NCBI GenBank assembly: GCA_947630315.1
Contig: CANRHA010000136.1
Location: 1 to 5,206, forward strand
Origin: an uncultured Clostridia bacterium
GTDB lineage: Bacteria > Bacillota > Clostridia > Oscillospirales > Ruminococcaceae
Length of the DNA stretch: 5,206 nt
Direction of reading: 5' to 3'
The position numbers and the translations under genes are program-made. The notes below the pieces were generated by a model, which ran no database searches, was not told the origin of the DNA, and saw only the letters and a list, made by a program, of their open reading frames with translations. Positions within the stretch are counted from its first letter, which is position 1. Each line of letters opens with the position of its first letter. Below are positions 1-5,008 of this stretch, one piece after another.

Positions 1-56
1 GCAGACCAGATGTCAGAAACAGATTGGCCAGAATTTTTGATTGACCTACATAATGC

Positions 57-102
57 AAAAGCGACCATGTAAGAACCATACTGTTCCTACATGGTCGCTT
101 TT
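57..102. terminator. Strong bidirectional hairpin terminator
   Basis: A near-perfect inverted repeat: the arm 57-76 pairs with 83-102 over 20 positions with a single A-C mismatch (72/87), closing a 6-base loop (77-82). The outer 15 pairs are perfect, and the stem base is AAAA on the left and TTTT on the right, so it reads as an intrinsic terminator on either strand. It lies downstream of the cysK stop codon on the minus strand and probably ends the metY-cysK transcript. It may also end a rightward gene outside the window. The fold is seen directly; termination is inferred from the stem and T-tract. Confidence 0.85.
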
Positions 103-276
103 CTGTTGCCTCGCTTGAAGGTTGTCAGCCTAAAATTTGCTGGTTTTGCAAATCCCTACGTTCAACCCCCAAAGGCAGGGCGCTTTTCTTTCAAATTTTA
201 TGAGGTAATTTTCAAATCTCGCCGTCTATAACCGCGCGCAAAGCTTAACGCCCGAGCGTGGATATGATCGCCCTAC
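103..276. other. Intergenic region 3' of cysK, no gene seen
   Basis: This stretch separates the terminator from the cysK stop codon. I see no open frame with a ribosome site on either strand. A weak 6-bp hairpin (135-140 with 148-153, ATTTGC/GCAAAT) has no T-tract directly after it. If the 57-102 hairpin is the true end of the operon, this is a 3' untranslated region of about 170 bases for cysK. Confidence 0.5.
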
Positions 277-1209
277 TCAATCGGCAAAGAGAGGCGTTGA
301 AAGATATCTGTCGCCGGTGTCGGGCAGGAGTACTACTATCGTCTTGCCCTCGTTTTCGGGGCGCTTTGCAAGCTCTATCGCCGCATACGCCGCCGCGCCG
401 GAGGATATCCCGACCAAAACTCCCTCGCTGCGGCCTATGAGCTTGCCGGTCGCAAAAGCGTCTTCGTCGGTTACCGGGATAATCTCGTCATAGACCTCGG
501 TGTTGAGTATTTCGGGAACGAATCCCGCGCCGATGCCCTGGATTTTATGCGAGCCGGCCTTGCCGGTTGAAAGCACCGCGGAGGACGCGGGTTCGACCGC
601 AACCACCTTTACCGCCGGGTTTTTCTCTTTAAGATACTCCCCCACTCCGGTGACGGTTCCGCCGGTTCCGACGCCGGCTACAAATATATCTACCGCGCCG
701 TCGGTGTCGTTATAGATTTCCGGGCCGGTGGTCTCGCGGTGAGCCTTGGGGTTGGCGGGGTTCACAAACTGTCCGGGAATAAAGCTTTCGGGTATCTGCG
801 CCGCAAGTTCGTCCGCCTTGGCTATTGCGCCCTTCATTCCCTTTGAGCCTTCCGAAAGCACAAGCTCCGCGCCGTACGCCTTCATCAGCTGGCGGCGCTC
901 AACGCTCATCGTCTCGGGCATTACGATTATGATCCTGTAGCCCCTCGCGGCCGCTACCGCCGCAAGCCCGATGCCCGTGTTGCCGCTCGTCGGCTCAATT
1001 ATCACCGAATCGGGCTTCAACTTTCCGCTCGCCTCGGCCTCGTCTATCATTGCCTTGGCTACCCTGTCCTTTACCGAGCCGGCCGGGTTGAAATACTCCA
1101 ACTTCGCAAGTATCCTCGCCTTGAGATCAAGCGCTTTTTCGATGTGCGTAAGCTCTAAGAGGGGCGTTTTGCCGATAAGCTGATCGGCAGATGTGTAAAT
1201 TTCAGACAT
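277..1209 (-). CDS. cysK: Cysteine synthase A (O-acetylserine sulfhydrylase)
   Basis: PLP-dependent cytoplasmic enzyme that makes L-cysteine and acetate from O-acetyl-L-serine and sulfide. The 310-aa product has the usual CysK length and all the expected motifs: the PLP lysine K47 in PAGSVKDR, the substrate loop TSGNTG at 74-79, the phosphate-binding GTGGT at 181-185, GISSGAA at 268-274 carrying the Ser that contacts the pyridine nitrogen, and a C-terminal DTGDRYLSTPLF as in bacterial CysK. Start: the minus-strand ATG at 1207-1209 follows a GGAGGT site (1217-1222) at 7 bases, and the N-terminus MSEIYTSADQLIGKTPL fits the family. It is the second gene after metY, 47 bases away with no clear promoter between, so the two are probably co-transcribed. 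The stop is TGA at 277-279. CysK versus CysM is decided by overall resemblance, not by a biochemical marker. Confidence 0.95.
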   Translation of the reverse strand: MSEIYTSADQLIGKTPLLELTHIEKALDLKARILAKLEYFNPAGSVKDRVAKAMIDEAEASGKLKPDSVIIEPTSGNTGIGLAAVAAARGYRIIIVMPETMSVERRQLMKAYGAELVLSEGSKGMKGAIAKADELAAQIPESFIPGQFVNPANPKAHRETTGPEIYNDTDGAVDIFVAGVGTGGTVTGVGEYLKEKNPAVKVVAVEPASSAVLSTGKAGSHKIQGIGAGFVPEILNTEVYDEIIPVTDEDAFATGKLIGRSEGVLVGISSGAAAYAAIELAKRPENEGKTIVVLLPDTGDRYLSTPLFAD

Positions 1210-1256
1210 TATGATTACCTCCGCTGGTATTTATTTTTCAGATTTGAAAACGCCGG

Positions 1257-2540
1257 TTACTTTGCAGCGTCGAAGCCGCGCGCAAGGTCTTCAAGAATAT
1301 CGTCGATGTGCTCGGTGCCTATCGAGAGGCGTACGGTGTTCGGCTTTATGCCCTGATCCAAAAGCTCCTCGGCGGTAAGCTGGCTGTGAGTGGTGGTTGC
1401 GGGATGGATAACAAGGCTTTTTACATCGGCGACATTTGCAAGAAGAGAGAATATCTTAAGGTTGTCGATGAACCTATGAGCCTCGCTTATTCCGCCCTTT
1501 ATCTCGAACGTAAAGATCGACCCGCCGCCGTTGGGGAAGTATTTTTCATACAGCTTGTGGTCGGGGTGATCGGGCAAAGCCGGGTGGTTTACCTTTTCGA
1601 CCTGAGGGTGTACCTTCAGGAAATCGATAACCTTTTTGGTGTTTTCGGCATGGCGCTCTATGCGCAGAGAGAGGGTCTCTATTCCCTGGAGAAGCAAAAA
1701 CGCCGCAAAGGGTGAGATGGTCGCGCCGGTATCCCTCAGAATGACCGCGCGGATATAGGTGACAAAAGCGGCAGGCCCGGCTGCGTCGGTAAAGGCAACG
1801 CCATGGTAGCTCGGGTTGGGCTTTGATATCGCAGGGAATTTGTCGCTCGCCGACCAGTTGAACTTGCCGGAATCTACGATAATTCCGCCGAGGGTCGTGC
1901 CGTGGCCTCCCAAAAACTTCGTCGCCGAATGAACGACTATGTCGGCGCCGTGCTCTATCGGCCTTATCAGGTACGGCGTGCCGAAGGTGTTGTCAACAAC
2001 AAGCGGAATGCCGTGTTTATGGGCAATTTCGGCGAGCGCGTCGATGTCGGGAATGTCGCTGTTCGGGTTGCCGAGGGTCTCTATGTAGATGGCGCGGGTG
2101 TTGCTTTTTATGGCCGCCTCGGTCTCGGCGAGGTCGTGGATATTCACGAACGTGGCGGTTATCCCCAACCCCGGCAGCGTATGCGCAAGAAGGTTGTAGC
2201 TTCCGCCGTAGATGGTCTTCTGGGCGACGAAATGGCCGCCGTTCTGGCCGAGGGCTTCAAGAACATATGTGATGGCGGCCGCGCCTGAGGCAAGGGCAAG
2301 CGTCGCAACGCCGCCTTCCAGAGCGGCTACGCGCTTTTCAAGAACGTCCTGGGTCGAGTTGGTCAGGCGGCCGTAAATGTTGCCTGCGTCGGCAAGGCCG
2401 AACCTCGCCGCGGCATGTTCGCAGTTGCGGAAAACGTATGATGTAGTCGCGTAGATCGGCACGGCGCGGGCGTCGGTGGCCGGATCGGGAGTCTCCTGCC
2501 CCACATGGAGCTGTAATGTTTCAAATTTGTATTCAGACAT
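1257..2540 (-). CDS. metY: O-acetylhomoserine sulfhydrylase (aminocarboxypropyltransferase)
   Basis: PLP enzyme of the Cys/Met-metabolism (cystathionine gamma-synthase-like) fold type I family. It converts O-acetyl-L-homoserine plus sulfide to L-homocysteine and acetate, giving direct sulfhydrylation into methionine. The product is 427 aa, the usual MetY length and longer than the ~380-400 aa of MetB/MetC. Visible marks are the N-terminal ETLQLHVGQ and YATTSYVF, the phosphate-contacting YGRLTNST (56-63), the pyridine-nitrogen aspartate D183 in VVDNTF, the Schiff-base lysine K208 in HSATKFLGGHG, and the C-terminal SLVIHPATTTHSQL (375-388) and VRLSIGTEHIDD. The start ATG (2538-2540) is preceded by an AAAGGAAG site (2547-2554). 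It is first in the operon with cysK, so one transcript supplies both cysteine and homocysteine from sulfide. Expression probably depends on the promoter at 2850-2878 and the palindrome beside it. Confidence 0.93.
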   Translation of the reverse strand: MSEYKFETLQLHVGQETPDPATDARAVPIYATTSYVFRNCEHAAARFGLADAGNIYGRLTNSTQDVLEKRVAALEGGVATLALASGAAAITYVLEALGQNGGHFVAQKTIYGGSYNLLAHTLPGLGITATFVNIHDLAETEAAIKSNTRAIYIETLGNPNSDIPDIDALAEIAHKHGIPLVVDNTFGTPYLIRPIEHGADIVVHSATKFLGGHGTTLGGIIVDSGKFNWSASDKFPAISKPNPSYHGVAFTDAAGPAAFVTYIRAVILRDTGATISPFAAFLLLQGIETLSLRIERHAENTKKVIDFLKVHPQVEKVNHPALPDHPDHKLYEKYFPNGGGSIFTFEIKGGISEAHRFIDNLKIFSLLANVADVKSLVIHPATTTHSQLTAEELLDQGIKPNTVRLSIGTEHIDDILEDLARGFDAAK

Positions 2541-2607
2541 TGAAATCTTCCTTTCAGGTAAAAATTGTGCGCAATAGCGCCGGGAAATATGTGACCGTGC
2601 GGGGGGT

Positions 2608-2670
2608 ACGTTCCGCCCGCATTATCCCATACACTTAAATCCGTCACAGAAGGTGACGCCTTTAAATTCT
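2608..2670 (-). repeat. Dispersed 63-base hairpin repeat, copy B
   Basis: On the minus strand this segment matches plus-strand 3744-3806 at about 51 of 63 positions without gaps, by hand alignment. It carries a small hairpin (2642-2647 with 2653-2658, CGTCAC/GTGACG). The matching hairpin in the other copy has an outer T-A pair where this copy has C-G, a compensatory change. It lies in the metY leader in the same sense as metY and is preceded by degenerate AGATRTY heptads. Function unknown; probably a member of an intergenic repeat family. Confidence 0.75.
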
Positions 2671-2684
2671 ATCTTCTGATATCT
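2671..2684 (-). repeat. Degenerate AGATRTY heptad pair beside repeat copy B
   Basis: Read on the minus strand, AGATATC (2678-2684) is followed by AGAAGAT (2671-2677) and then directly by the 63-base repeat. The same order, heptads then repeat, occurs at 3716-3806 on the plus strand, so the heptads seem to belong to the composite element. Confidence 0.5.
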
Positions 2685-2728
2685 GTCTTCCTGACGCGGC
2701 CGAAAGCCGCAACAGATCCTGCACGCCG

Positions 2729-2785
2729 TCACATTCGCCCGAAGCGGAAATTTTCCCGCACGAGATCTTCAAAGTTAAAAGGCAT
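2729..2785 (-). CDS. Possible 18-codon leader ORF upstream of metY
   Basis: A minus-strand ORF from ATG (2783-2785) to TGA (2729-2731) would encode MPFNFEDLVRENFRFGRM. It has a good ribosome site, GGAGG at 2794-2798, 8 bases before the start, and lies in the metY leader about 58 bases after the predicted transcription start. The peptide has no Cys and only a terminal Met besides the start, so it is not an obvious cysteine- or methionine-codon attenuator. The alternative frames past its stop stay open for a while: the one reading ECDGVQDLLRL stops within repeat B, and another contains CRICCGFRP. This could therefore be a leader peptide, a decayed small gene, or chance. I do not recognise the sequence as a known family. 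Confidence 0.35.
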   Translation of the reverse strand: MPFNFEDLVRENFRFGRM

Positions 2786-2805
2786 TGTCAAGTCCTCCGA
2801 AACAC

Positions 2806-2820
2806 GCGGAAAGCTTCCGC
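2806..2820 (-). other. Small hairpin in the metY leader
   Basis: GCGGAA (2806-2811) and TTCCGC (2815-2820) form a perfect 6-bp stem with a 3-base loop. It lies between the palindromic operator candidate and the ribosome site of the 18-codon ORF. It could stabilise the 5' end of the transcript or be incidental. Confidence 0.4.
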
Positions 2821-2826
2821 AATATT

Positions 2827-2841
2827 ACCTACTTGATAGGT
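2827..2841 (-). promoter_or_regulatory. Palindromic operator candidate (Rrf2/CymR-like)
   Basis: ACCTA-CTTGA-TAGGT has 5-bp arms around a 5-base spacer. It begins 9 bases downstream of the -10 hexamer, over the predicted transcription start, a normal position for repressor binding. CCTA/TAGG half-sites are typical of Rrf2-family regulators such as CymR, which control cysteine-biosynthesis genes in Firmicutes. The palindrome is seen; the regulator is inferred and no regulator gene is in the window. Confidence 0.55.
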
Positions 2842-2849
2842 TGGTTTTG

Positions 2850-2878
2850 ATTATAACACGTCTTTTTTGAGTTGTCAA
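2850..2878 (-). promoter_or_regulatory. Sigma-A promoter of metY-cysK
   Basis: On the minus strand a perfect -35 TTGACA (2873-2878) is separated by exactly 17 bases from a perfect -10 TATAAT (2850-2855), which also carries an extended TGn just upstream. The start of transcription should be near 2843, giving a leader of about 300 bases before metY. No SAM riboswitch or T-box core sequence was recognised in that leader. Confidence 0.9.
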
Positions 2879-2928
2879 GGGGCAACGCGAAAAAAATTTC
2901 AGAAATCAGAAGACAGAGGTCCGAGGTC

Positions 2929-2958
2929 AGATGTCAGAAAACAGATGTCAGATGTCAG
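2929..2958 (+). repeat. AGATGTC heptad repeat patch
   Basis: AGATGTCAG occurs at 2929-2937, 2943-2951 and 2950-2958, the last two in direct 7-base tandem. It lies in a wider patch of degenerate copies (about 2899-2961, with AGAAATCAG, AGAAGACAG and GAGGTCAG-like units). It sits between the two divergent promoters and shows no coding frame. A single AGATGTCAG also occurs at 8-16. Confidence 0.7.
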
Positions 2959-3040
2959 AAATTATATGCGGTGGCGATGCATAACTGATATGTTCTGAAA
3001 TAGCCGAATCTATTCTCAGCCTCCCCTCCCCGCCCCATTT

Positions 3041-3070
3041 TATGTCGCTTACAGTACTTTTTGCGACGTA
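3041..3070. promoter_or_regulatory. Inverted repeat upstream of the peptide-cluster promoter
   Basis: TATGTCGC (3041-3048) and GCGACGTA (3063-3070) are inverted copies with one mismatch (G-T wobble as RNA), separated by 14 bases. The centre is about 56 bases before the expected transcription start, where an activator might bind. Seven of eight positions match exactly. Function is inferred from position only. Confidence 0.35.
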
Positions 3071-3096
3071 GGAAACAATGCACGGGCGAAAATTTA

Positions 3097-3105
3097 TGTT
3101 ATAAT
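3097..3105 (+). promoter_or_regulatory. Extended -10 promoter of the peptide array
   Basis: TGTTATAAT is a perfect extended -10 (TGn plus TATAAT at 3100-3105). The region 17 bases upstream (3077-3082, AATGCA) is a poor -35, which fits an extended -10 promoter or one needing an activator. Transcription would start near 3112, about 28 bases before the first peptide start codon. Confidence 0.65.
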
Positions 3106-3139
3106 ATATGTAGAATCTATGAACGGAGGAAAATGCCAC

Positions 3140-3376
3140 ATGAAAAACATCAGCGAAAATGAACTTGATCACGTTCAGGGCGGAAACGAAGACGCCATTC
3201 TTGCGTCCGACGCTTTCAGAGGGCTTGGGCTTACATATCATGAATTTGACGATGTATGCGACAGCTTTGTTGCGTCGAAGGAGGGCAGACGCGCCTGCGA
3301 ATGCTGCCTTTACGGCGCGTGCATATGCATTCCCGAGGAAAGAATGACGGGAATGGCTTGTTTTCTTAAGAAATAG
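3140..3376 (+). CDS. Double-glycine leader Cys-rich peptide precursor 1
   Basis: First of at least seven paralogous small genes; 78 aa. The leader MKNISENELDHVQGG (1-15) has the ELxxxxGG form cleaved by C39-type peptidases in bacteriocin and RiPP export systems. The 63-aa remainder holds seven cysteines (40, 53, 55, 56, 61, 63, 74), with LTYH (31-34), CDSF (40-43), CECCLY (53-58) and a C-terminal ACFLKK. There is no membrane helix. Start: the ATG at 3140 follows GGAGGA (3125-3130) by 9 bases; an in-frame ATG at 3119 lies before that ribosome site and is rejected. It is the promoter-proximal gene, and its TAG stop overlaps the ribosome site of the next gene. Maturation and export are inferred from the leader. 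I do not recognise a named peptide family. Confidence 0.85.
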   Translation: MKNISENELDHVQGGNEDAILASDAFRGLGLTYHEFDDVCDSFVASKEGRRACECCLYGACICIPEERMTGMACFLKK

Positions 3377-3388
3377 GAGGTAATCAAA

Positions 3389-3664
3389 ATGGCGGACATC
3401 TTAAACGAAAATAATCTTGAAAACGTAAACGGCGGCTTTTCGACATCGATACTTGAATATAAGCTCGCCGAGGCGATGGGATTCACAAGGCACGGCTATT
3501 GGGATGACGCCGCGGCTTGCCCGGGGTTTGAGCTCTGCGAGGATTTCGGAGATTATCACCCTAACGACGCGCCCGTATGCGGAAAATGCACCTACTTCTG
3601 CACGACATTGGACGATACCGGCTATATAAAATCCGGCTATTACTACTGCATGAAAAGTCTTTGA
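3389..3664 (+). CDS. Double-glycine leader Cys-rich peptide precursor 2 (divergent)
   Basis: 91-aa paralogue, the most divergent of the array. Leader MADILNENNLENVNGG (1-16), where the usual EL becomes NL. The core has six cysteines (44, 50, 64, 67, 71, 87) and keeps the shared plan: GFTRH (31-35), CEDF (50-53), CGKCTYFC (64-71) and a final YYYCMKSL. The His-to-Cys spacing is about ten residues longer than in its relatives. The tail is rich in Tyr and Gly, and Asp/Glu are common. ATG 3389 follows GGAGG (3376-3380) at 8 bases, and that site overlaps the stop of precursor 1, so the pair is surely co-transcribed. A 202-base gap without genes follows. Its divergence could mean a different mature product or a partner peptide of a two-component system; this is inference. 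Confidence 0.83.
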   Translation: MADILNENNLENVNGGFSTSILEYKLAEAMGFTRHGYWDDAAACPGFELCEDFGDYHPNDAPVCGKCTYFCTTLDDTGYIKSGYYYCMKSL

Positions 3665-3669
3665 TCAAA

Positions 3670-3713
3670 GGCTTTATGCGCCATAAGCCGGATGTGGCCG
3701 AAGCGGACACATC
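3670..3713 (+). other. Two hairpins after precursor 2, possible weak terminator or processing site
   Basis: GGCTTTATG (3670-3678) pairs with CATAAGCC (3682-3689), giving 8 pairs with one bulged T, and GATGTG (3691-3696) pairs with CACATC (3708-3713). A perfect 12-base palindrome CTTTGATCAAAG (3659-3670) overlaps the stop codon just before. None is followed by a T-run, so these are not canonical intrinsic terminators. They could lower read-through or protect the upstream mRNA. Confidence 0.35.
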
Positions 3714-3715
3714 AT

Positions 3716-3743
3716 AGATATTAGATATTAGATGTTAGATGTT
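3716..3743 (+). repeat. Four tandem AGATRTT heptads
   Basis: AGATATT (3716-3722), AGATATT (3723-3729), AGATGTT (3730-3736) and AGATGTT (3737-3743) form a perfect 7-base tandem array that runs directly into the 63-base repeat copy A. The period of 7 is not a codon multiple and the array is intergenic. Confidence 0.85.
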
Positions 3744-3806
3744 AGAGTTTAAAGATGTCACCTTCGGTGACAGATTTGAATGTAGGGGATAATGCGAGCA
3801 GAATGG
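3744..3806 (+). repeat. Dispersed 63-base hairpin repeat, copy A
   Basis: Matches the minus strand of 2608-2670 at about 51 of 63 positions. It contains a 7-bp hairpin TGTCACC/GGTGACA (3756-3762 with 3766-3772) with a TTC loop. The outer pair differs from copy B by a compensatory T-A to C-G change. It lies upstream of precursor 3 in the same sense as that gene, just as copy B lies upstream of metY. A GATAAT inside it (3788-3793) has no matching -35. Confidence 0.78.
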
Positions 3807-3866
3807 ACACTCCCCCATAAGCCCCCCAAAAACACTTTTTGACCTTTTTTGATCGGAGGAACTACA

Positions 3867-4133
3867 ATGGCTAAAGAAATCAGCGAAAAGGAGCTTTCCG
3901 CCGCTTCGGGCGGTGTGGGCACCGTTATAGGCGAGGCGGCCTTCAGAGCCCTCGGACTTACATGTCACGGTTACCTTGACACCTGCGATTCGTTCGCGCC
4001 CGACCGCAGCCTTGCAGAAATTGCAAGCCGCGGCTATAACATCGACAACTGCATGTTCTGTTCTCAATGCGTATACGGCGCGTATGTCGGCTCAAACCGA
4101 AACGACACAATAGCCTGTATGCTTAAAAAATAA
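3867..4133 (+). CDS. Double-glycine leader Cys-rich peptide precursor 3
   Basis: 88-aa member of the array. Leader MAKEISEKELSAASGG (1-16). The core has six cysteines (33, 40, 62, 65, 68, 84), with LTCH (31-34), CDSF (40-43), CMFCSQCVYGA (62-72) and a C-terminal ACMLKK that closely matches precursor 1. The start ATG 3867 follows GGAGG (3855-3859) by 7 bases; a longer TTG start at 3849 would put the ribosome site inside the gene and is rejected. It opens the second block of the array after a repeat-filled gap. I see no convincing promoter in that gap, so it may depend on read-through from 3100 or on an unrecognised promoter. The TAA stop overlaps the ribosome site of the next gene. The likely exported product is inferred from the leader only. 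Confidence 0.85.
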   Translation: MAKEISEKELSAASGGVGTVIGEAAFRALGLTCHGYLDTCDSFAPDRSLAEIASRGYNIDNCMFCSQCVYGAYVGSNRNDTIACMLKK

Positions 4134-4146
4134 GGAGGTGCCCCAT

Positions 4147-4431
4147 ATGGCAAAGGAAATAAGCGACAGCGAGTTAAAAAGCGCGACCGGCGGATATGAC
4201 AGCTTTATGAGCAACGAAGCCTGCGACGCCCTCGGCTTTACGCTTCATAAATCATTCGACGTGTGCGAATCCTTCGCGCCGGGCGAAAGCGCCATGAAAA
4301 GCGGAAACTATGTGCGCTGCTGCAGATCTTGTTTATACTGCGCGGTACTCATCGAAATGGACAAATTCGTCGACCCCGAGACCCTGGACGACGTTGCGTG
4401 CATGATAAAAAATAAGCCAGGCGGCTCTTAA
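4147..4431 (+). CDS. Double-glycine leader Cys-rich peptide precursor 4 (extended tail)
   Basis: 94-aa member, the longest in the window. Leader MAKEISDSELKSATGG (1-16) differs little from that of precursor 3. The core has seven cysteines (26, 40, 58, 59, 62, 65, 85), with FTLH (31-34), CESF (40-43), CCRSCLYCA (58-66) and ACMIKNKPGGS at the end. The tail runs several residues beyond the usual ACxLKK end and finishes in GGS. C26 is not shared with the other members. ATG 4147 follows AAGGAGGTG (4132-4140) by 6 bases, a near-perfect Shine-Dalgarno overlapping the upstream stop. An in-frame GTG at 4138 lies within that site and is not used. A 29-base gap leads to precursor 5. Confidence 0.84.
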   Translation: MAKEISDSELKSATGGYDSFMSNEACDALGFTLHKSFDVCESFAPGESAMKSGNYVRCCRSCLYCAVLIEMDKFVDPETLDDVACMIKNKPGGS

Positions 4432-4460
4432 ACGCAAGACTACATACAGGAGGAAAGAAA

Positions 4461-4718
4461 ATGTCAAGAGAATTGAACGACAGCGAGCTTAAAAACCTGA
4501 ATGGCGGAGAGGGCGGCATTCTCTCGGAGGACACCGTAGAAAAGCTCGGCCTTACCGTTCACAGCAGAAATTACTGCTGCGGATCGTTTACATTGACGCC
4601 GCGAAACTCAGACAAAGATCACGTCCGAAACGACTGCTGGGATTGCATGTACAGCGCGCTCATAGTCGCCGAAAAAGGCAGCGGCGCCGACGTGATGGCG
4701 TGTCTTTTGTGCAAATAA
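4461..4718 (+). CDS. Double-glycine leader Cys-rich peptide precursor 5
   Basis: 85-aa member of the close trio at the right end. Leader MSRELNDSELKNLNGG (1-16), followed by EGGIL, so the cleavage point could be after GG16 or, less likely, after GG19. Six cysteines (39, 40, 59, 62, 81, 84), with LTVH (31-34), CGSF (40-43), CWDCMYSA (59-66) and a C-terminal ACLLCK, in which a Cys replaces the usual Lys. ATG 4461 follows AGGAGG (4448-4453) by 7 bases. Length and framework match precursor 6 exactly, while residues 35-39 and 44-58 differ strongly between the two. That is the pattern of a variable region inside a fixed scaffold. Confidence 0.86.
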   Translation: MSRELNDSELKNLNGGEGGILSEDTVEKLGLTVHSRNYCCGSFTLTPRNSDKDHVRNDCWDCMYSALIVAEKGSGADVMACLLCK

Positions 4719-4735
4719 ATCAAGGAGGATCGCTT

Positions 4736-4993
4736 ATGAGCAGAGAACTAAACGACAGCGAGCTTAAAAACCTGAACGGCGGAGAGGGCGGTATTCTTAC
4801 AGAGGACACCGTAGAAAGACTCGGCCTTACGGTCCACGACGAAAGCTACAGCTGCGACTCGTTTGTAATGACGCCGCGAGAAGTGGGAACTATCTACGCC
4901 AGTCACACCTGCCGCGGCTGCATGTACGGCGCGATCATACTTGACTCCGACGGAGGCGACGTCGGAAACATGGCGTGTCTTTTATGCAAATAA
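4736..4993 (+). CDS. Double-glycine leader Cys-rich peptide precursor 6
   Basis: 85-aa member with a leader identical to that of precursor 5 (MSRELNDSELKNLNGG). Five cysteines (40, 59, 62, 81, 84), with LTVH (31-34), CDSF (40-43), CRGCMYGA (59-66) and ACLLCK at the end. It lacks the extra Cys39 of precursor 5, so five is the smallest Cys set among the complete genes. ATG 4736 follows AGGAGG (4723-4728) by 7 bases; the frame is open back to an ATG at 4643, but that lies inside precursor 5 without a ribosome site. Its distal part from Met46 codon onward is identical at the DNA level to the same part of precursor 7 as far as the window reaches. It is 17 bases after precursor 5 and 15 bases before precursor 7. 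Confidence 0.86.
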   Translation: MSRELNDSELKNLNGGEGGILTEDTVERLGLTVHDESYSCDSFVMTPREVGTIYASHTCRGCMYGAIILDSDGGDVGNMACLLCK

Positions 4994-5008
4994 GAAAGGA
5001 GAATACAT

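Noticed and set aside
1..72. Open frame at the left edge that could be the C-terminus of a rightward gene (includes MSETDWPEFLIDLHNAKATM)
   Set aside because: It is only 23 codons, its first part matches the AGATGTCAG repeat seen at 2929-2958, and its stop falls inside the left arm of the terminator stem. It could still be real; upstream sequence would decide.
1308..1715. Plus-strand 135-codon open frame
   Set aside because: It lies wholly within metY on the other strand, whose motifs are unmistakable, and has no ribosome site. The same holds for the plus-strand frame at 1902-2288 and the smaller frames opposite cysK.
2363..2647. Minus-strand 94-codon frame overlapping the metY start
   Set aside because: It crosses the repeat and the metY N-terminus in another frame, has no ribosome site, and its composition is not protein-like.
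2541..2843. SAM riboswitch or T-box in the metY leader
   Set aside because: Neither the SAM-I conserved core nor the T-box sequence AGGGTGG was found, and no terminator with a T-run precedes metY.
2948..3241. Minus-strand 97-codon frame over the divergent intergenic region
   Set aside because: It runs antisense through the array promoter and precursor 1 leader, has no Shine-Dalgarno, and resembles nothing.
2899..3743. CRISPR array
   Set aside because: The repeats are 7-base units in direct tandem without unique spacers of regular length.
3737..3791. Short frame MLEFKDVTFGDRFECRG in repeat A and the matching frame in repeat B with the same TAA stop
   Set aside because: The similarity to an ABC-ATPase N-terminus is probably accidental. 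The shared frame follows from DNA identity of the repeat, there is no ribosome site, and several differences fall at non-silent positions.
3839..3868. TTGACC-18-TACAAT as a promoter for precursor 3
   Set aside because: The -10 would overlap the start codon, so the transcript could not carry the gene with its ribosome site.
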